Below, one piece after another: positions 10,943 to 21,627 of a stretch of 64,000 nucleotides of DNA (positions are counted from its first letter, which is position 1; each line of letters opens with the position of its first letter). Both the position numbers and the translations under genes were made by a program. The notes beneath the pieces were generated by a model. It was given only the letters and a program-made list of their open reading frames with translations, was not told where the DNA came from and made no database searches. This DNA is from Narthecium ossifragum (taxonomy: Eukaryota > Streptophyta > Magnoliopsida > Dioscoreales > Nartheciaceae): positions 19,909,274-19,973,273 of the forward strand of contig OY986970.1 of assembly GCA_963920575.1 (NCBI GenBank), in the 5' to 3' direction.

Positions 10943-12790
10943 ATGTAAGGTAGACGATACCTAAATAATCCGTTGGAACTTTTGGATCTAGAAATAGAGA
11001 CCACACTTCGAGTAGCTAGAACCTTAGCACAAAAATCTCTAAGTAACTATCAGGAAGCCATAAGCAACTTGTAATCCTTAATGGCTGAATACGAGGAACA
11101 TGTCATTGACCCTAATGATAATATAGGTAGGGGTGGAAATGATCACAATAATAGAGAAGTCCCAATTATGAATCACTTCTTACCTGGACCTTATACCTAT
11201 GCTTCTTGTATCAACCCACCTACCATCAATGCTACCCATTATGAGATTAAGCCTTACTGGATTACAGCCTAACCTTCTTTCTATGGGCGTGAGAATGAGG
11301 ATCCCTATGGACACATTGCTAGCTTTCTTGAAATCCTCTCCATGTTCAAATTTCAGCATTTTAATGATGATGCCTTTAGACTCAAACTCTTCCCTTTTTC
11401 TTTGAAAGACAAGGCTAAACATTGGCTCCAAACCTTAGATCCAAATTCGATTTCAACATGGGACCAACTTCAGGATGCTTTCCTTAAGAAATATTTCCCG
11501 ATCATTAAAACTCAAAATTATCGAACCATGATTATCTCTTTTAAGCAAAATGAAGATGAGATGTTTGGGATGGAAGACTACCAGATTGATGGTGCCCTTC
11601 TCGATCTAGGAGCCAATGTTAACATTTTGCCCAACTACCTTCATAAAGAATTTGGGATGGAAGAGCTCAAACCGACACCGATGAGTTTACAATTGGCTGA
11701 TCGATCCATTAGGACTCCTAGAGGCATTGTAGAAGATGTTTTAGTGAAGGTGGACAACTTCTTTTTCCCTGTCGACTTTGTCGTCTTTGATATGGAACCC
11801 GCTGTTCACTGTAAAAAAACCATGCCTATCATCTTAGGACGTCCCTTTTTGGCTACCGCAAATGCGAATATCAACTGTCGAACTGGTGTCATGGATGTCT
11901 CTTTTGGCCATATGCATGTTAAACTGAACATCTTTAAGACTACATGTTTGCCTGAGCGTGAGAATGAATGCTTCTGTGTTGATAGTTTGACTGACTTATT
12001 TCATGATAAATCTCATGGTATGATAGGTGATGCATTATCTGATATTGTGAGGGATTATGATTTTGATAGTGATACTGAGGTTGACAGTGAGGATGATAGA
12101 TTGCCTACAGTTTGGGATGAATATGATTCTGATGATGATGATTATGATGTTCAACTGCATGATAATAGATTGCCTACAATTTGGGATGAGTATGATTCTG
12201 AAGATGATGATGTTGAATTAAAGAATGACATTCTGTCTGATAGTTTGAATGCATATGCTTCTGACTTTGATGATGATGTTAATTGGGACATTGTACAATC
12301 GAAAGATGACATCAAACCACACATCTTGTTCGAAACTAGGGTAGTTGAGCCCCTTCCACCGTTATCTCTTACTCTTGCACCTGATTTAGAATCTGGACAA
12401 GTTCGTGCTTATTATGTTGACACACACTTTTGCACAGATGTGTCAGTATCTTCTAAACCTGAGCCACCACCTCCTCCTTTACCTATATTTACACCATCGC
12501 CATTGCCTATACCCATTCTAAGATTGAAATCCCCTCCATGTTCACTTCCGGGTCCCAACATTATGAGGGACACATACCGTAGACCGGGTTGCAAGATGAA
12601 ACATGATGATAGGTTGCCACTCATAGAGGGTGGAGTCTCTAGTTCACATGTGGGGAGGAAAGAACTGATTGGCATGCATCATCAAATACTGAACTTACTG
12701 TGGGGCTGGGTTTCGTTTCAAGCATTTTATGGAGGAAATTATTCTAAGTCGGGTGATCGATGTCGTCAAATTGACGGATCCATGCTTTAA
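10943..12790 (+). pseudogene. Gag-protease fusion frame of element D
   Basis: One frame from the ATG at 10943, with stops at codon 2 (10946-10948), 11072-11074 and 11270-11272, then open to 12790. The gag part carries the Athila capsid motif KLFPFSLKDKAKHWLQ. It is joined in frame, just after KQNEDEMF, to the protease segment beginning near GALLDLGANVNILPNYL (retropepsin site in the Athila form DLGA). After the protease comes a tandem acidic repeat built on DRLPTVWDEYDS at 12090-12220, then a Pro-rich stretch. The last ~30 codons read pol-end DNA in a shifted frame. The zinc-knuckle half of gag and all of RT, RNase H and integrase are missing relative to H. Confidence 0.85.
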
Positions 12791-12995
12791 TTGCACCTTC
12801 TAGGGAAGTCTAGCGAAAGACGTAAAATTACGCGCTTCCTGGGAGTCAACCCAGTTTTATGATTTTTTTCCTTAGCTTTTTAGAATTGTTTTGATTTTTA
12901 GGAATTTTTCCATTATTTTTCCGATTTTTCCTTGATTTTCCGTGATTTTTCTTTAAAAATAATCATAATATCTAGAAAATTGAATTTCCTGGAGA

Positions 12996-13215
12996 ACGAT
13001 CGACCGTTCCATCGACAGCCAGAGCGTCCGTGAGGCTATGTCAAAAATAAAACTTTTCAGGTCCATAGATGGATCAACCGTAAGCTCCTCAAACAGGCAA
13101 CGTGGGTCACGATCAGTTTCTAATTCGAAGTAAGTTGGTTCACGGTCGGTCGATCTGTCGATCGACCGTCTGATTTTGCTCTCACAAAACCCGCTCCCAC
13201 GGTCGACCGTCACTC
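12996..13215 (+). repeat. TCGACCG palindrome cluster in the 3' region of D
   Basis: GATCGACCGTT, CGGTCGGTCGATC, CGATCGACCGT and ACGGTCGACCGT occur within about 220 bp, mirroring the leader cluster at 10618-10830. Confidence 0.7.
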
Positions 13216-15012
13216 TAGCTCTACAGGGTCATCTTCCTCCTTCCTCGTCATCGATCGCCGCCTCGACGCCGTCCTCTCTGGCCGCTCCCAGCCCTCCAAA
13301 CCACCATCAACACGTTTTCTATCTTCTCCTATACCTTCTCAATACATCTTCATCCTTTAATTTCCTCTCTTCCGACGCCGGTGCTCATCCCCTGTTCCTT
13401 TCCTCGTCCCCGACCGCCGGCCGTCGTCACCTCTCCGGCCGCTCCCAGACCCCTAAACCACCTCCAACACCTTCGCCATCTTCTCCTCTACCTCCTCACG
13501 GCTTCTTCCCCCAATTTCGTCTCTCCCGACGCCGGTCAACATCCCCTGTTCCGTCCATAGTCACCGAGAGCCTCCTCCGCCACCTACCATTGCCCTGAAA
13601 CCAATCCACAAGCTTCCCCAGGCCGCCACGACTCGTCTGCCACCATCAAAATGTCCGCTTGCTGCCTGGATGGTCGGAACCCAACGCCGGTTAACTCCAC
13701 ATCGCCGACCACCGCCGTTTCATCACATACATACCTCAATCCTTTAATCCAACCCCATAGGAAGCTTCCCAAACCTTCTGCGATGCTTCCTCGATCCTTT
13801 CCGTCCTTGATTGGAGCTCCGACCGCCGGATTCCAACTCCAGCCATCTTCTTCCGCGTCGTCCACCGCCGTTCCGCCGCTGGAGACCACCATTCACAGAT
13901 CAGACGACATGGATGGACTCATTGGCCTCCAACGATTCCATCCCTCCTGGTCCCATTCTCCGGCGACGACGTTTCACCGTTGATCGTCGCCGGCGAGCTC
14001 TCAGCCGTCCGTTGGCTGATGGCCGAGATCCATACGCTCTGCAGCCCAGTTTTCCGATCAGACAGTGTAGATCATCGATTAGAATAATTTTATGGATACT
14101 GATTATTTGGGTGTTGTGTATGAATCATTTAATGTATTATGTGCTTTAATGTTTTTATTTTTAATTTTTGTGGATTGCATGCTCGTATAAGGCTGATATA
14201 TCGTGATAATACAAATGAGACTCTGCCGAAAGTGTTAATAATTTTTATGCCTTTTCACAATTTTTTTTATATATTTTTCATTTTATTATATTTGATCTTT
14301 TACAATTGTATCTTTAATGGCAGGTGGCCTTTGGCACTCATTGAGGGGCGACTTATGACATTCCTATATAGTTCGATCAGGGGTTATTCTTCAAGTCTTT
14401 ACGTATGTCTCTAACGTTTTATGGTGATTTCTATGGTTTTATTCTTTTAATCTCTTCTAGAGACATGAATTCATTCAAAGATACGTATTCTTCTTATGGG
14501 CGGTGTGGTGATCGTCTTTTATGCGAGCCAACTACTTATAGCGCGATATTTACGGTGATCTCTACCCTTTTTCCTTGCTTTATTTTTATGACTTAGTGTA
14601 ATTGAGAACAATTACATTCAAGTTGAGGGTAGATTTTAGGAATTTAATTCTTATACATCCCTTGAAATATGTCAAAAGGATGAAATTATAATATGATTTG
14701 ACAAAGATGCAGGGTTTAGAAATTTATTTTATGGATTATTCTGAGACTTGTATGTCATATAAGAAATTGTAAATTTTTGCTATGCATGACACTATTTCTA
14801 TACTTTAACAATTTTACCATGATTTAAGGATAGCTTGACATACCCTAATGCATATGTTCACTTCCACATGTTAAGGGGTTGATATTAGATTCTAAACATG
14901 ATACTATGATAGATTTACAATTCTATATCATGACACAGAAAATACATGAACACATGCAATTATCTAATTATGCGAAAAAAAATAAGAAAGAAAAAAAAAC
15001 AAAGGATTTTCA

Positions 15013-15164
15013 ACTTAGTAACCGGGTAGCGTGCCTAGCCAGCATTGTGTTCGCGTAAAACAGTTGAATTTCTTGAAAAAAAAGAGAGAAAAGAAGGGTT
15101 TCATACTTAGTAACCGGGCAAGGTGCCTAACAAGGTGTGTTGTTCGCGTAAAACAGTTGAAATT
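15013..15164 (+). repeat. Two copies of a conserved AACCGGG...TTCGCGTAAAACAGTTGAA unit
   Basis: Two units start at 15013 and 15105 (period 92 bp). Each has ACTTAGTAACCGGG, a GTGCCTA box and GTTCGCGTAAAACAGTTGAA. The same pair, on the minus strand, is kept in element H at about 43029-43202. The region is upstream of the polypurine tract and does not code for protein. Confidence 0.7.
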
Positions 15165-15681
15165 CCTGATGAAAGATGAAAAAAAAAATTACATAGATTG
15201 TTATGTGACAAGTGGAAAATATGTGCTTGGATAGATTGTGATCTTGAATAGTTGAAGTGTTTAGATATAATTGATGCTCTGAAGCATGTGAACCCCAATC
15301 ACACACATGAGTGTTAAAGTTGTTTTTAATCATGATTAAATATGTTGAAGTGTTGGAAATATGTTATGACATGTTTTGATTTACTATGTTTTTATGTGAA
15401 TATGAGTTGACGGGTATATTTATGGATATTATTTCTATTTCATGCATTAGAGTTGATGAATATCACAATTCATTTCTAATGATATATTCAAGGGAATGTA
15501 TAGATGTTTGTGGGTGTCATTCCTGAAAACCCTCAGGAGACTATAACTCCTCCACTGGGGTAACGCAGGGGTTTAATGGCTTGTTACACATGCTAAGTGC
15601 AATCATAAGACCAACGAAAGTGGCTAGTTAGATTTATTGCTTTCTTTTTATATTTTCTTTGCTCGAGTACTAGCAAAGTGT

Positions 15682-15694
15682 AAGTTGGGGGGTG
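15682..15694 (+). other. Polypurine tract of element D
   Basis: AAGTTGGGGGGTG immediately before the 3' LTR start TGATGAG. The mirror of this string precedes the H 3' LTR. Confidence 0.75.
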
Positions 15695-16987
15695 TGATGA
15701 GTCACTAAATATTCATACTTAAACCCCGTAATTTACATTTGTTAGCCCGAGAGTGTTTGTATTTGATAGTTTGTTAAGTGATTTCAGGTTTAATGAAGAT
15801 TCAAGTTAGAAAATACAGAAAAGGACTAATATGTGGAAATTATGCTGCTCCGCTGCCAGTTTCGAAAGAATTCACCAAATTCTCCAGATAAATCTTAAAT
15901 TCCTGAAATTTGGAGGACTTATAGAAGACTTCAAGATGAACAACTTTCATGTTGGACACTTCGCGAGATTCCTGATGGTGTGATAGCAGATTTGAAGAAT
16001 ACATGAAGATACATAAGCTGGAAGACTGGTCCATCGACGCCCAGGAGAATATTCGCCAAATATTCTAGATAAGTCCAAATAATGTCAAATCTTCAGGAAA
16101 GGATAGAAGACTTCCTAATCTACATCTTTCATGTTGAGCCTATTTCCAAATTCCAGACGGGTTGAACCCAGTCGCGACCGGAAGAGGCTGTCAGACTTAA
16201 ACTAGGAAATCCGAGTTGGACTTGAGGTCCAACGCAACCCAAAACCCTAATTCCGGGAATTAAGATATAAAAAGGGTTTGGTGGCTGGAAAACAAGAGGC
16301 CTCCATAGAGAGAAAAAGAGGGATTAAGGGTGCTGAAGAAGACGGAGATGTGGCGTGGATCCCTAACCTTCTTCATCGAATACATGAATCTCATCCAAAA
16401 GATGAGTGGCTAAACTCTATACTTAGGGATCTCATGAAGCTTTAGTGTAGCTTCTTTGTATTTTCTAGTTTGATTCGTGTTATCTTTTCAAAGACATGAT
16501 CCTATGAATATGGTTTTATCTTATAAAGAGTTGAGGGAACAGAGTTCCTCGACGTACATTCAGACCTACTTGATTGTTGTGCTTGATGGTAGAGATTCGT
16601 AGGATGGTTTTTATGTTGCTTTTGTGTATGCGTTTGAGATAATCTATGCTAGATGAAGATAGGTTGTACTCAGATTAAGTTCGAAGACAATATATGCTAA
16701 GTTTGGATAGGTTATGCCTGAGGGAAGCAATAGCATTATTTTAGGGATTCATATAAGCTTAAGAAGCTGTGAATCCATAATGTCGAGATAAGAAAACAAG
16801 AGGATAACTAGAGAATACAGGAAGTGAAACTAAAGTGGATTGGGTAATCCCTAGGTTTTCTCTCATTGATCTACTTCAATTTCGTTAATCGCTTTCTTAA
16901 TTATTTTTAATTAATCAGTTCCTAAAACCCCAAATCAATCCTTCTTCGCTTTAGGACTAGAGTGTTGAGAGTTAATTCTGATGTTTC
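15695..16987 (+). repeat. 3' LTR of element D, truncated
   Basis: Aligns with 8996 to about 10286 of the 5' LTR, then breaks within GATGTTTCATT. The last ~145 bp are missing. The sequence that follows matches the leader of C, and TTTCATT is shared by both sides at the junction. Confidence 0.85.
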
Positions 16988-17325
16988 ATTATTGGCTTTC
17001 GTCAAATCTGTTGGTTTAGCCGAGATTTGAGAGGAGATTTAATGTTTCTGGCTCTTTATTATTAATACGGTGATTTATTTCGGAAGCAATTGTATTCTTG
17101 AATCGAGCTAGATTTTTTTTTTTTAGTTCTATACCCAGATTTGTTTGGTTGTGTTATGTTCGATGTATGATCTGTTTGCTGTGTGCAGGTTCGCCCGGTT
17201 GATTGTTGTTTTTTGTTTTGTGGCCGTAGCCGTAGGAGACATGCGTTTGTTCTTGTATTGTGGCTAGGGGTCTTGAGATGCGTGACCGTCCGGGCTAGTG
17301 TGTTCTTGGTGATTTTCCTTTTTTC
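16988..17325 (+). other. Leader remnant of element C
   Basis: Non-coding sequence that recurs on the minus strand at about 32544-32876. In that copy the sequence continues beyond GTGTTCTTGGTGAT, whereas here it jumps to the 3' end of the element (CTCGAGTCGAATTTCGGGG). This shows that C lost its coding region by an internal deletion. Confidence 0.65.
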
Positions 17326-17360
17326 ATGCTCGAGTCGAATTTCGGGGACGAAATTCCCTT

Positions 17361-17373
17361 AAGGGGGGGAGGT
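17361..17373 (+). other. Polypurine tract of element C
   Basis: AAGGGGGGGAGGT directly before the 3' LTR start TGTAAGGGCC, preceded by the Tekay-type string CGGGGACGAAATTCCCTT. Confidence 0.8.
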
Positions 17374-19521
17374 TGTAAGGGCCTAAGTGTAAATTTTCGA
17401 GTTTTTATGTAAGATTGGAGGACCTTTTATGTAATTTTGAGTCTTGCGGGGTGTTTTCTGCAAAAAGACCCCCACCCTTCTAGAGAATTCCAGCCTCTTC
17501 TCTTCTCCCCCGATTTCTTTTCCTCTCTCATCATCCTCACTTCTCAGCCCCGAGAGAGAGAGAGAGAGTTCTAGAGAGATCGGGAGGGAGAGAAGGGTGG
17601 AGGAGACGGAGATCGCCGGCGTCGGAGCTAGAGAGGGCGAGATCGGCAGCGAGGGAGAGAGATCATGAGAGAGGGAGCTGGAGAGGGAGGAAGAGGAGCG
17701 GAGAGGGTGAGATCGAGCTGCGGAACGATGGAGCTCGCCGGGGAGTGAACCTTCGGGGCGGCTCTCCGTCGGATTTCTTCCCGTTCTCGTCGAAGGTGAG
17801 CTTCCATCTTCTCCCTCCTTTCATTCCGAGTTTTTTTGTGGGTTTCTTGGAGTTGACGCCACTCCTCTTCCCGGCGACTGCAGTGTCGGGAAAGGGTGGA
17901 GTTGAACCCTGACGCCATCCTCTCTGACCCTGGGGTTTTTCCCAAGTCGGCAGCCTTGTTTCTTCTCCTGACCGTGGATTCCGGCAAGGATTCCGGCCGG
18001 CCTTTCTCTAGTCATGGCCGCCGACCTCTTTGGGAACCTCGCTAGGGACAGCGAGCGGCTTCCCTTCTTCTCCCTTGGTATTTCTCCTCGGTGCTTGAGC
18101 ACCTTGTTTGGAGATCCGACGGAGCTCCGGCGTGAGCTCCGGTGATCTTCTTGGGGAGGAAGGTTGTGCGCTGTGTGCGTCACGCTGTGTGCGTTGCGTT
18201 GTGCGCGTCGTCTGCCTGGTGCACTGGGTAGTGCCCTGTGCACGCTGTGCACATTAGTTGTTTGCTAACGTACACTAGAGCCTTCCGACGCGTGTTTTCG
18301 TCGTTTTCCGCGCCTTTTCGATCAGTTTCTCGTGAATCGAACTGATGCTAGCTGTTTTAATCTCTTTAGGACTCTAAGGGATCTTAGTCTTTTTTATCAT
18401 GTTTTAGGCGATCGTTTGAGCGGTGGTCGAGTGTTAGAGCGCGGCGTGGAACCCCGGGCTTAGGGATCGCATGTTGACTGTCCTTTTAAGGTAGGAGTTA
18501 CCTCCTAGGATTGTTGTGCTTGTATGCTATATAATTATGGTGATGCTTTGATATATGTTTGTATGTATTTATTTAATCTTGTGTGTATATACGATGCTAT
18601 GTTATGATATGATGTTTCCTTGTATTGTATGAATATATGATAGATTGTTATTGGCTTTATTGCTATGTTCTTTGTTTGTGCATACATGATTGGATTGGGG
18701 TTATGGTTGGGTCTAGTCAGGTCCTGTAGCTAGACTAGTCAGAGTCTAGGGAGTCTAGGAACTAAGTTGATGATTTGATCTGAGGACTTTGATTTGATTA
18801 AAGATCTGATTTGAGGATTTGATCTGATTGAGGATCTGATCTGAGGATTTGATCTGATTGAGGATATGACTTGAGGATTTGATCTGATCTGAGGATCTGT
18901 CTATAGGAAGTTGTACCTATACTAGTATACTGGGGCTGGGTATAGAGTCTATAGGGGTATGGGCGAGCATTGACGGCCGGACGCGGCGACTGTGCGTGTA
19001 AGACTTACCCATACTAGCCAGACCATACTTGGGCAGTATACTAGGATAGGTAGGTGTACACCAGTGTCTTAGTTGGTGACTCCTACTGGGCTTTCGAGCT
19101 CATTGTTTGGGTTTTTGGTTGTTGGTGCAGGTAGGCCTGAGACCACTGCATCCCCTGGAGATCATGTACTGTGCTGAGTAGTCATCCTGTATTTTTTCTT
19201 CTTTTATTTATATATGAAAAATCATGTATATGTTGGAATTTGAAAAAAGAGTTGTATATTGTAAATTTGGGTTGTCATATCCTGTATTTTGATATTTACA
19301 AATCCTATGTACATGAAACATGAATGAATGAATTGAATGTGATGAATGAATGTAAGTGGGTGAATGTGTCCCTGATAGATGTGATTGAATGTTGTAAATT
19401 ATGTATTATTAGTGATTGACAGGTTGTAATAGTGATCTCACGTCCCCGTGCCCAAGGGTCATGCCAAAATTTTCAGTAAGTATTTGGGATATTTTATATT
19501 AAATTGGGGCGGGGCGTGACA
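17374..19521 (+). repeat. 3' LTR of element C
   Basis: 2148 bp from TGTAAGGGCC to GGCGTGACA. It includes a (GA)n tract, a GC-rich segment with a GTGAGC donor-like site near 17794, short GATTTGATCTGA repeats at about 18775-18900, and the terminal GGGGCGGGGCGTGACA. Family relatives are the solo LTR at 21628 and the minus-strand LTR ending at 35222. Confidence 0.88.
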
Positions 19522-21627
19522 AGCCAAATTGGCCAGACTAGTTCAACCCATCATCGGCCACCGTTGAATAACGACAATGATCAAAGATTGAATCTAATTG
19601 GCCAAACACCTGGGTCATTTCTGTCGCCAACTCAAGTACCTCCACTTGGTGAAGTATATACCCCGATTGGGATACCAAACATTGGTGTGCATACTACTCA
19701 GGGTATGCCAAACACTGGGGTGCCTATAACTCAAGGAATAACAACTGGTGGAGTTCCTTTTAACTCAGGTGACCCTGTTCCTCCTAATGGCCACAACAAT
19801 AATTTCCCGTATAATGGCCAAAACGTCGGCCAAAATAATAATATGGGTGGCCAAGAGCAAATAGGTTTATGACGGCCAGCTACTCGTCCAACTTATAGAA
19901 AACTTTATCCTGATTGGGTCGATCAGATGTATCCATTTCCTAGGAACTATAGCATTTCAGAGTTTACCATGTTCTCTGGTGTGGACGAGACGTCAACCAT
20001 TGAACACATAGGGAAATTCTCCATGAAATGTGGAGAAGTGAACAATTTTGTTAAATTAAGGTTGTTCTCGAACTCCTTATCGGGAGTAGCTTACTCATGG
20101 TTTATTAAGTTGCCGTCCATTTCTATACAAAATTGGCAACAAATGAAACATGCCTTCCATTCGCAATTTTATAAGACAGAACCAGAGATCACAATGGCCG
20201 ATTTGGCTCAGCTGAGACAACGACCATATGAGAATGCGGAGTCATTCTTACAAATGTTTAAAAGAGCGAGGAGTAGGTGCTTTATCCCCTTGCCTGAGAG
20301 GGAATTTGTAAAACTCGCTCAAAGTGAATTAGCCTTTGAACTTAAGAAAAAATTCCAAGATAGGGATTTCATCGATCTCTTTCAATTGCAAACTAGTGCT
20401 ATACGCTATGAGCAATTGTTACGAGAAGAAGATCAAATGAAATCATCCTCACGAGAGACCTATTATAAAGACTTGAACTATGAAGTTCATCAAGTTGATG
20501 AAGTTGATGATGGATGTTCTGGTATGGACGATGTTTGTTTGGCTGCATTGTTAAAAGGAAAACCTTATATATCTAAAGTACTCGCAAGGCTTGAGCGAGA
20601 ACTTAAAGGAAAAGAAGTAGTGAAAGACGGGAAACGTCAAGTGCGAAATTTTTCATTTGATATATCAAAGGTCGATCAGACATTTGATCAATTGTTGAAA
20701 GATAAACAAATCAAATTGAACGATAGACATGCTATGCCAAGCCCTGATCAAATTAAGGGTAAAAGATATTGTAAGTGGCATAATGCTTGGTCACATCATA
20801 CTAATCAATGTTTGATCTTCTGTAATGTTTTGCAGAATGCTATTGACTCCGGTAGGATTGGTTTTCGAACCAAGAATATGAGAGTTGATGCTAACCCATT
20901 CCCCAAAACTGCTCCAGTGGGAATGGTGCTGACCGATGTGGCAAACTTCAAGTTGCCAAAGTTCAAAATCGTCATCGATAAGACTTTGGACGACAATCGT
21001 CCAGATGTATTCGCCCAACTTAGGCAAGATAAGGGGAAGGAACCAGCACTGCCACAAGTCTGCCCATGATGTCATTGGGACCTTAGTCGTCCAATAACCC
21101 CTTTCTCCGGGACAAAGTTTCATCGCCCACAGCCCTGGCAATGGAATGGAGGTCAGTCACATGTCTACCCTAGGAATTTCGTGCCTCAGCCATACAAGCC
21201 AAAAAGGTGGTACAACTACAACTGTTATACTCGCCAATCAGTTCCAGTGAAAAAGATGACAAGAACTCAGTACCGGCGACATCAGAAGAAGTATGGCCAG
21301 ATGATGAATGCCAGGCAAGTTCAAGAAAGCAGCCAAGACCAAACTAAAGACACCGTGGAGGAGGACGAGAATACTGCCGGTTCTAAGGAAGGTGGTAAAG
21401 GACCTAGCAAGTTCTATCATCCTAAGAAGGATGAGGAGGATGACGATGAAGATAACCAGATGATCCAATTTGGAACTTTGCCTCCTGTCATCGCCAACCA
21501 TTACATATTGCCAAGTCGCCTTGGACAACAGTGTCCAGTGGAAAGTGACTCAGATATTTCTGACATGGCCGACGATGGAGAAGCGTCAGCAACATTGGTC
21601 GATGAAACCGAGGGATTAACGTCGATC
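19522..21627 (+). pseudogene. B gag, C-terminal part
   Basis: Resumes the frame cut at 7814. A stop at 19870-19872 separates the Gly/Asn-rich linker from the retrotransposon gag domain (19927-21069; motif SGVAYSWFIKLPSISIQNW). A CCHC-like knuckle follows near the end (YCKWHNAWSHHTNQC). Two adjacent stops at 21067-21072 and a further frame to 21627 (KPKRWYNYN, then an acidic stretch) continue towards protease. Assembles particles in living relatives; here broken and cut off by solo LTR E. Confidence 0.8.

Larger units (their letters stand above)
12791..15680 (+). other. Non-coding 3' region of element D
   Basis: About 2.9 kb between the coding remnant and the polypurine tract, matching the corresponding 2.7 kb of element H (42481-45209 on the minus strand). 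It begins with GCGAAAGACGTAAAATTACGCGCTTCC, which is conserved in H. It contains the second TCGACCG palindrome cluster (12996-13215), a GC-rich Ser/Pro-coding-like stretch (13215-14050) and a repeated AACCGGG unit (15013-15164). I see no env-like gene with signal or membrane segments. Confidence 0.65.
8996..16987 (+). mobile_element. Element D: Athila-type element keeping only gag and protease
   Basis: The 5' LTR is 8996-10430, followed by a tRNA-Asp primer site, one gag-protease frame, a 2.9-kb non-coding 3' region, a polypurine tract and a 3' LTR from 15695 that lacks its last ~145 bp. Both LTRs start TGATGAGTCAC. By eye I count about ten differences in the first ~222 bp of the two LTRs. 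Reverse transcriptase, RNase H and integrase are absent: the protease-side frame leads straight into sequence matching the very end of pol in element H. It sits in the 5' LTR of C; a second target copy is missing because its right end has been deleted. Confidence 0.85.
7815..19521 (+). mobile_element. Element C: Tekay-type LTR element without coding region, host of D
   Basis: It starts TGTAGGGGCC, ends GGGCGTGACA and is flanked by AGCCA at 7810-7814 and 19522-19526. The purine tract after CGGGGACGAAATTCCCTT at the 3' end is a hallmark of Tekay/Del chromoviruses. The 5' LTR is cut at 8995 by element D, and the remainder of that LTR, the primer site and the whole gag-pol are missing. What remains inside is about 340 bp of leader joined straight to the polypurine tract. 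It depends on other copies for any movement. Confidence 0.87.

Noticed and set aside
13176..13983. Ser/Pro-rich open frames in element D
   Set aside because: They lie in the non-coding 3' region, are not kept in the matching region of H, and overlap one another in several frames on both strands as GC-rich low-complexity DNA does.
12791..15680. Possible env-like gene in Athila-type elements D and H
   Set aside because: Some Athila elements have one, but no frame here shows a signal peptide, transmembrane segments or adequate length.
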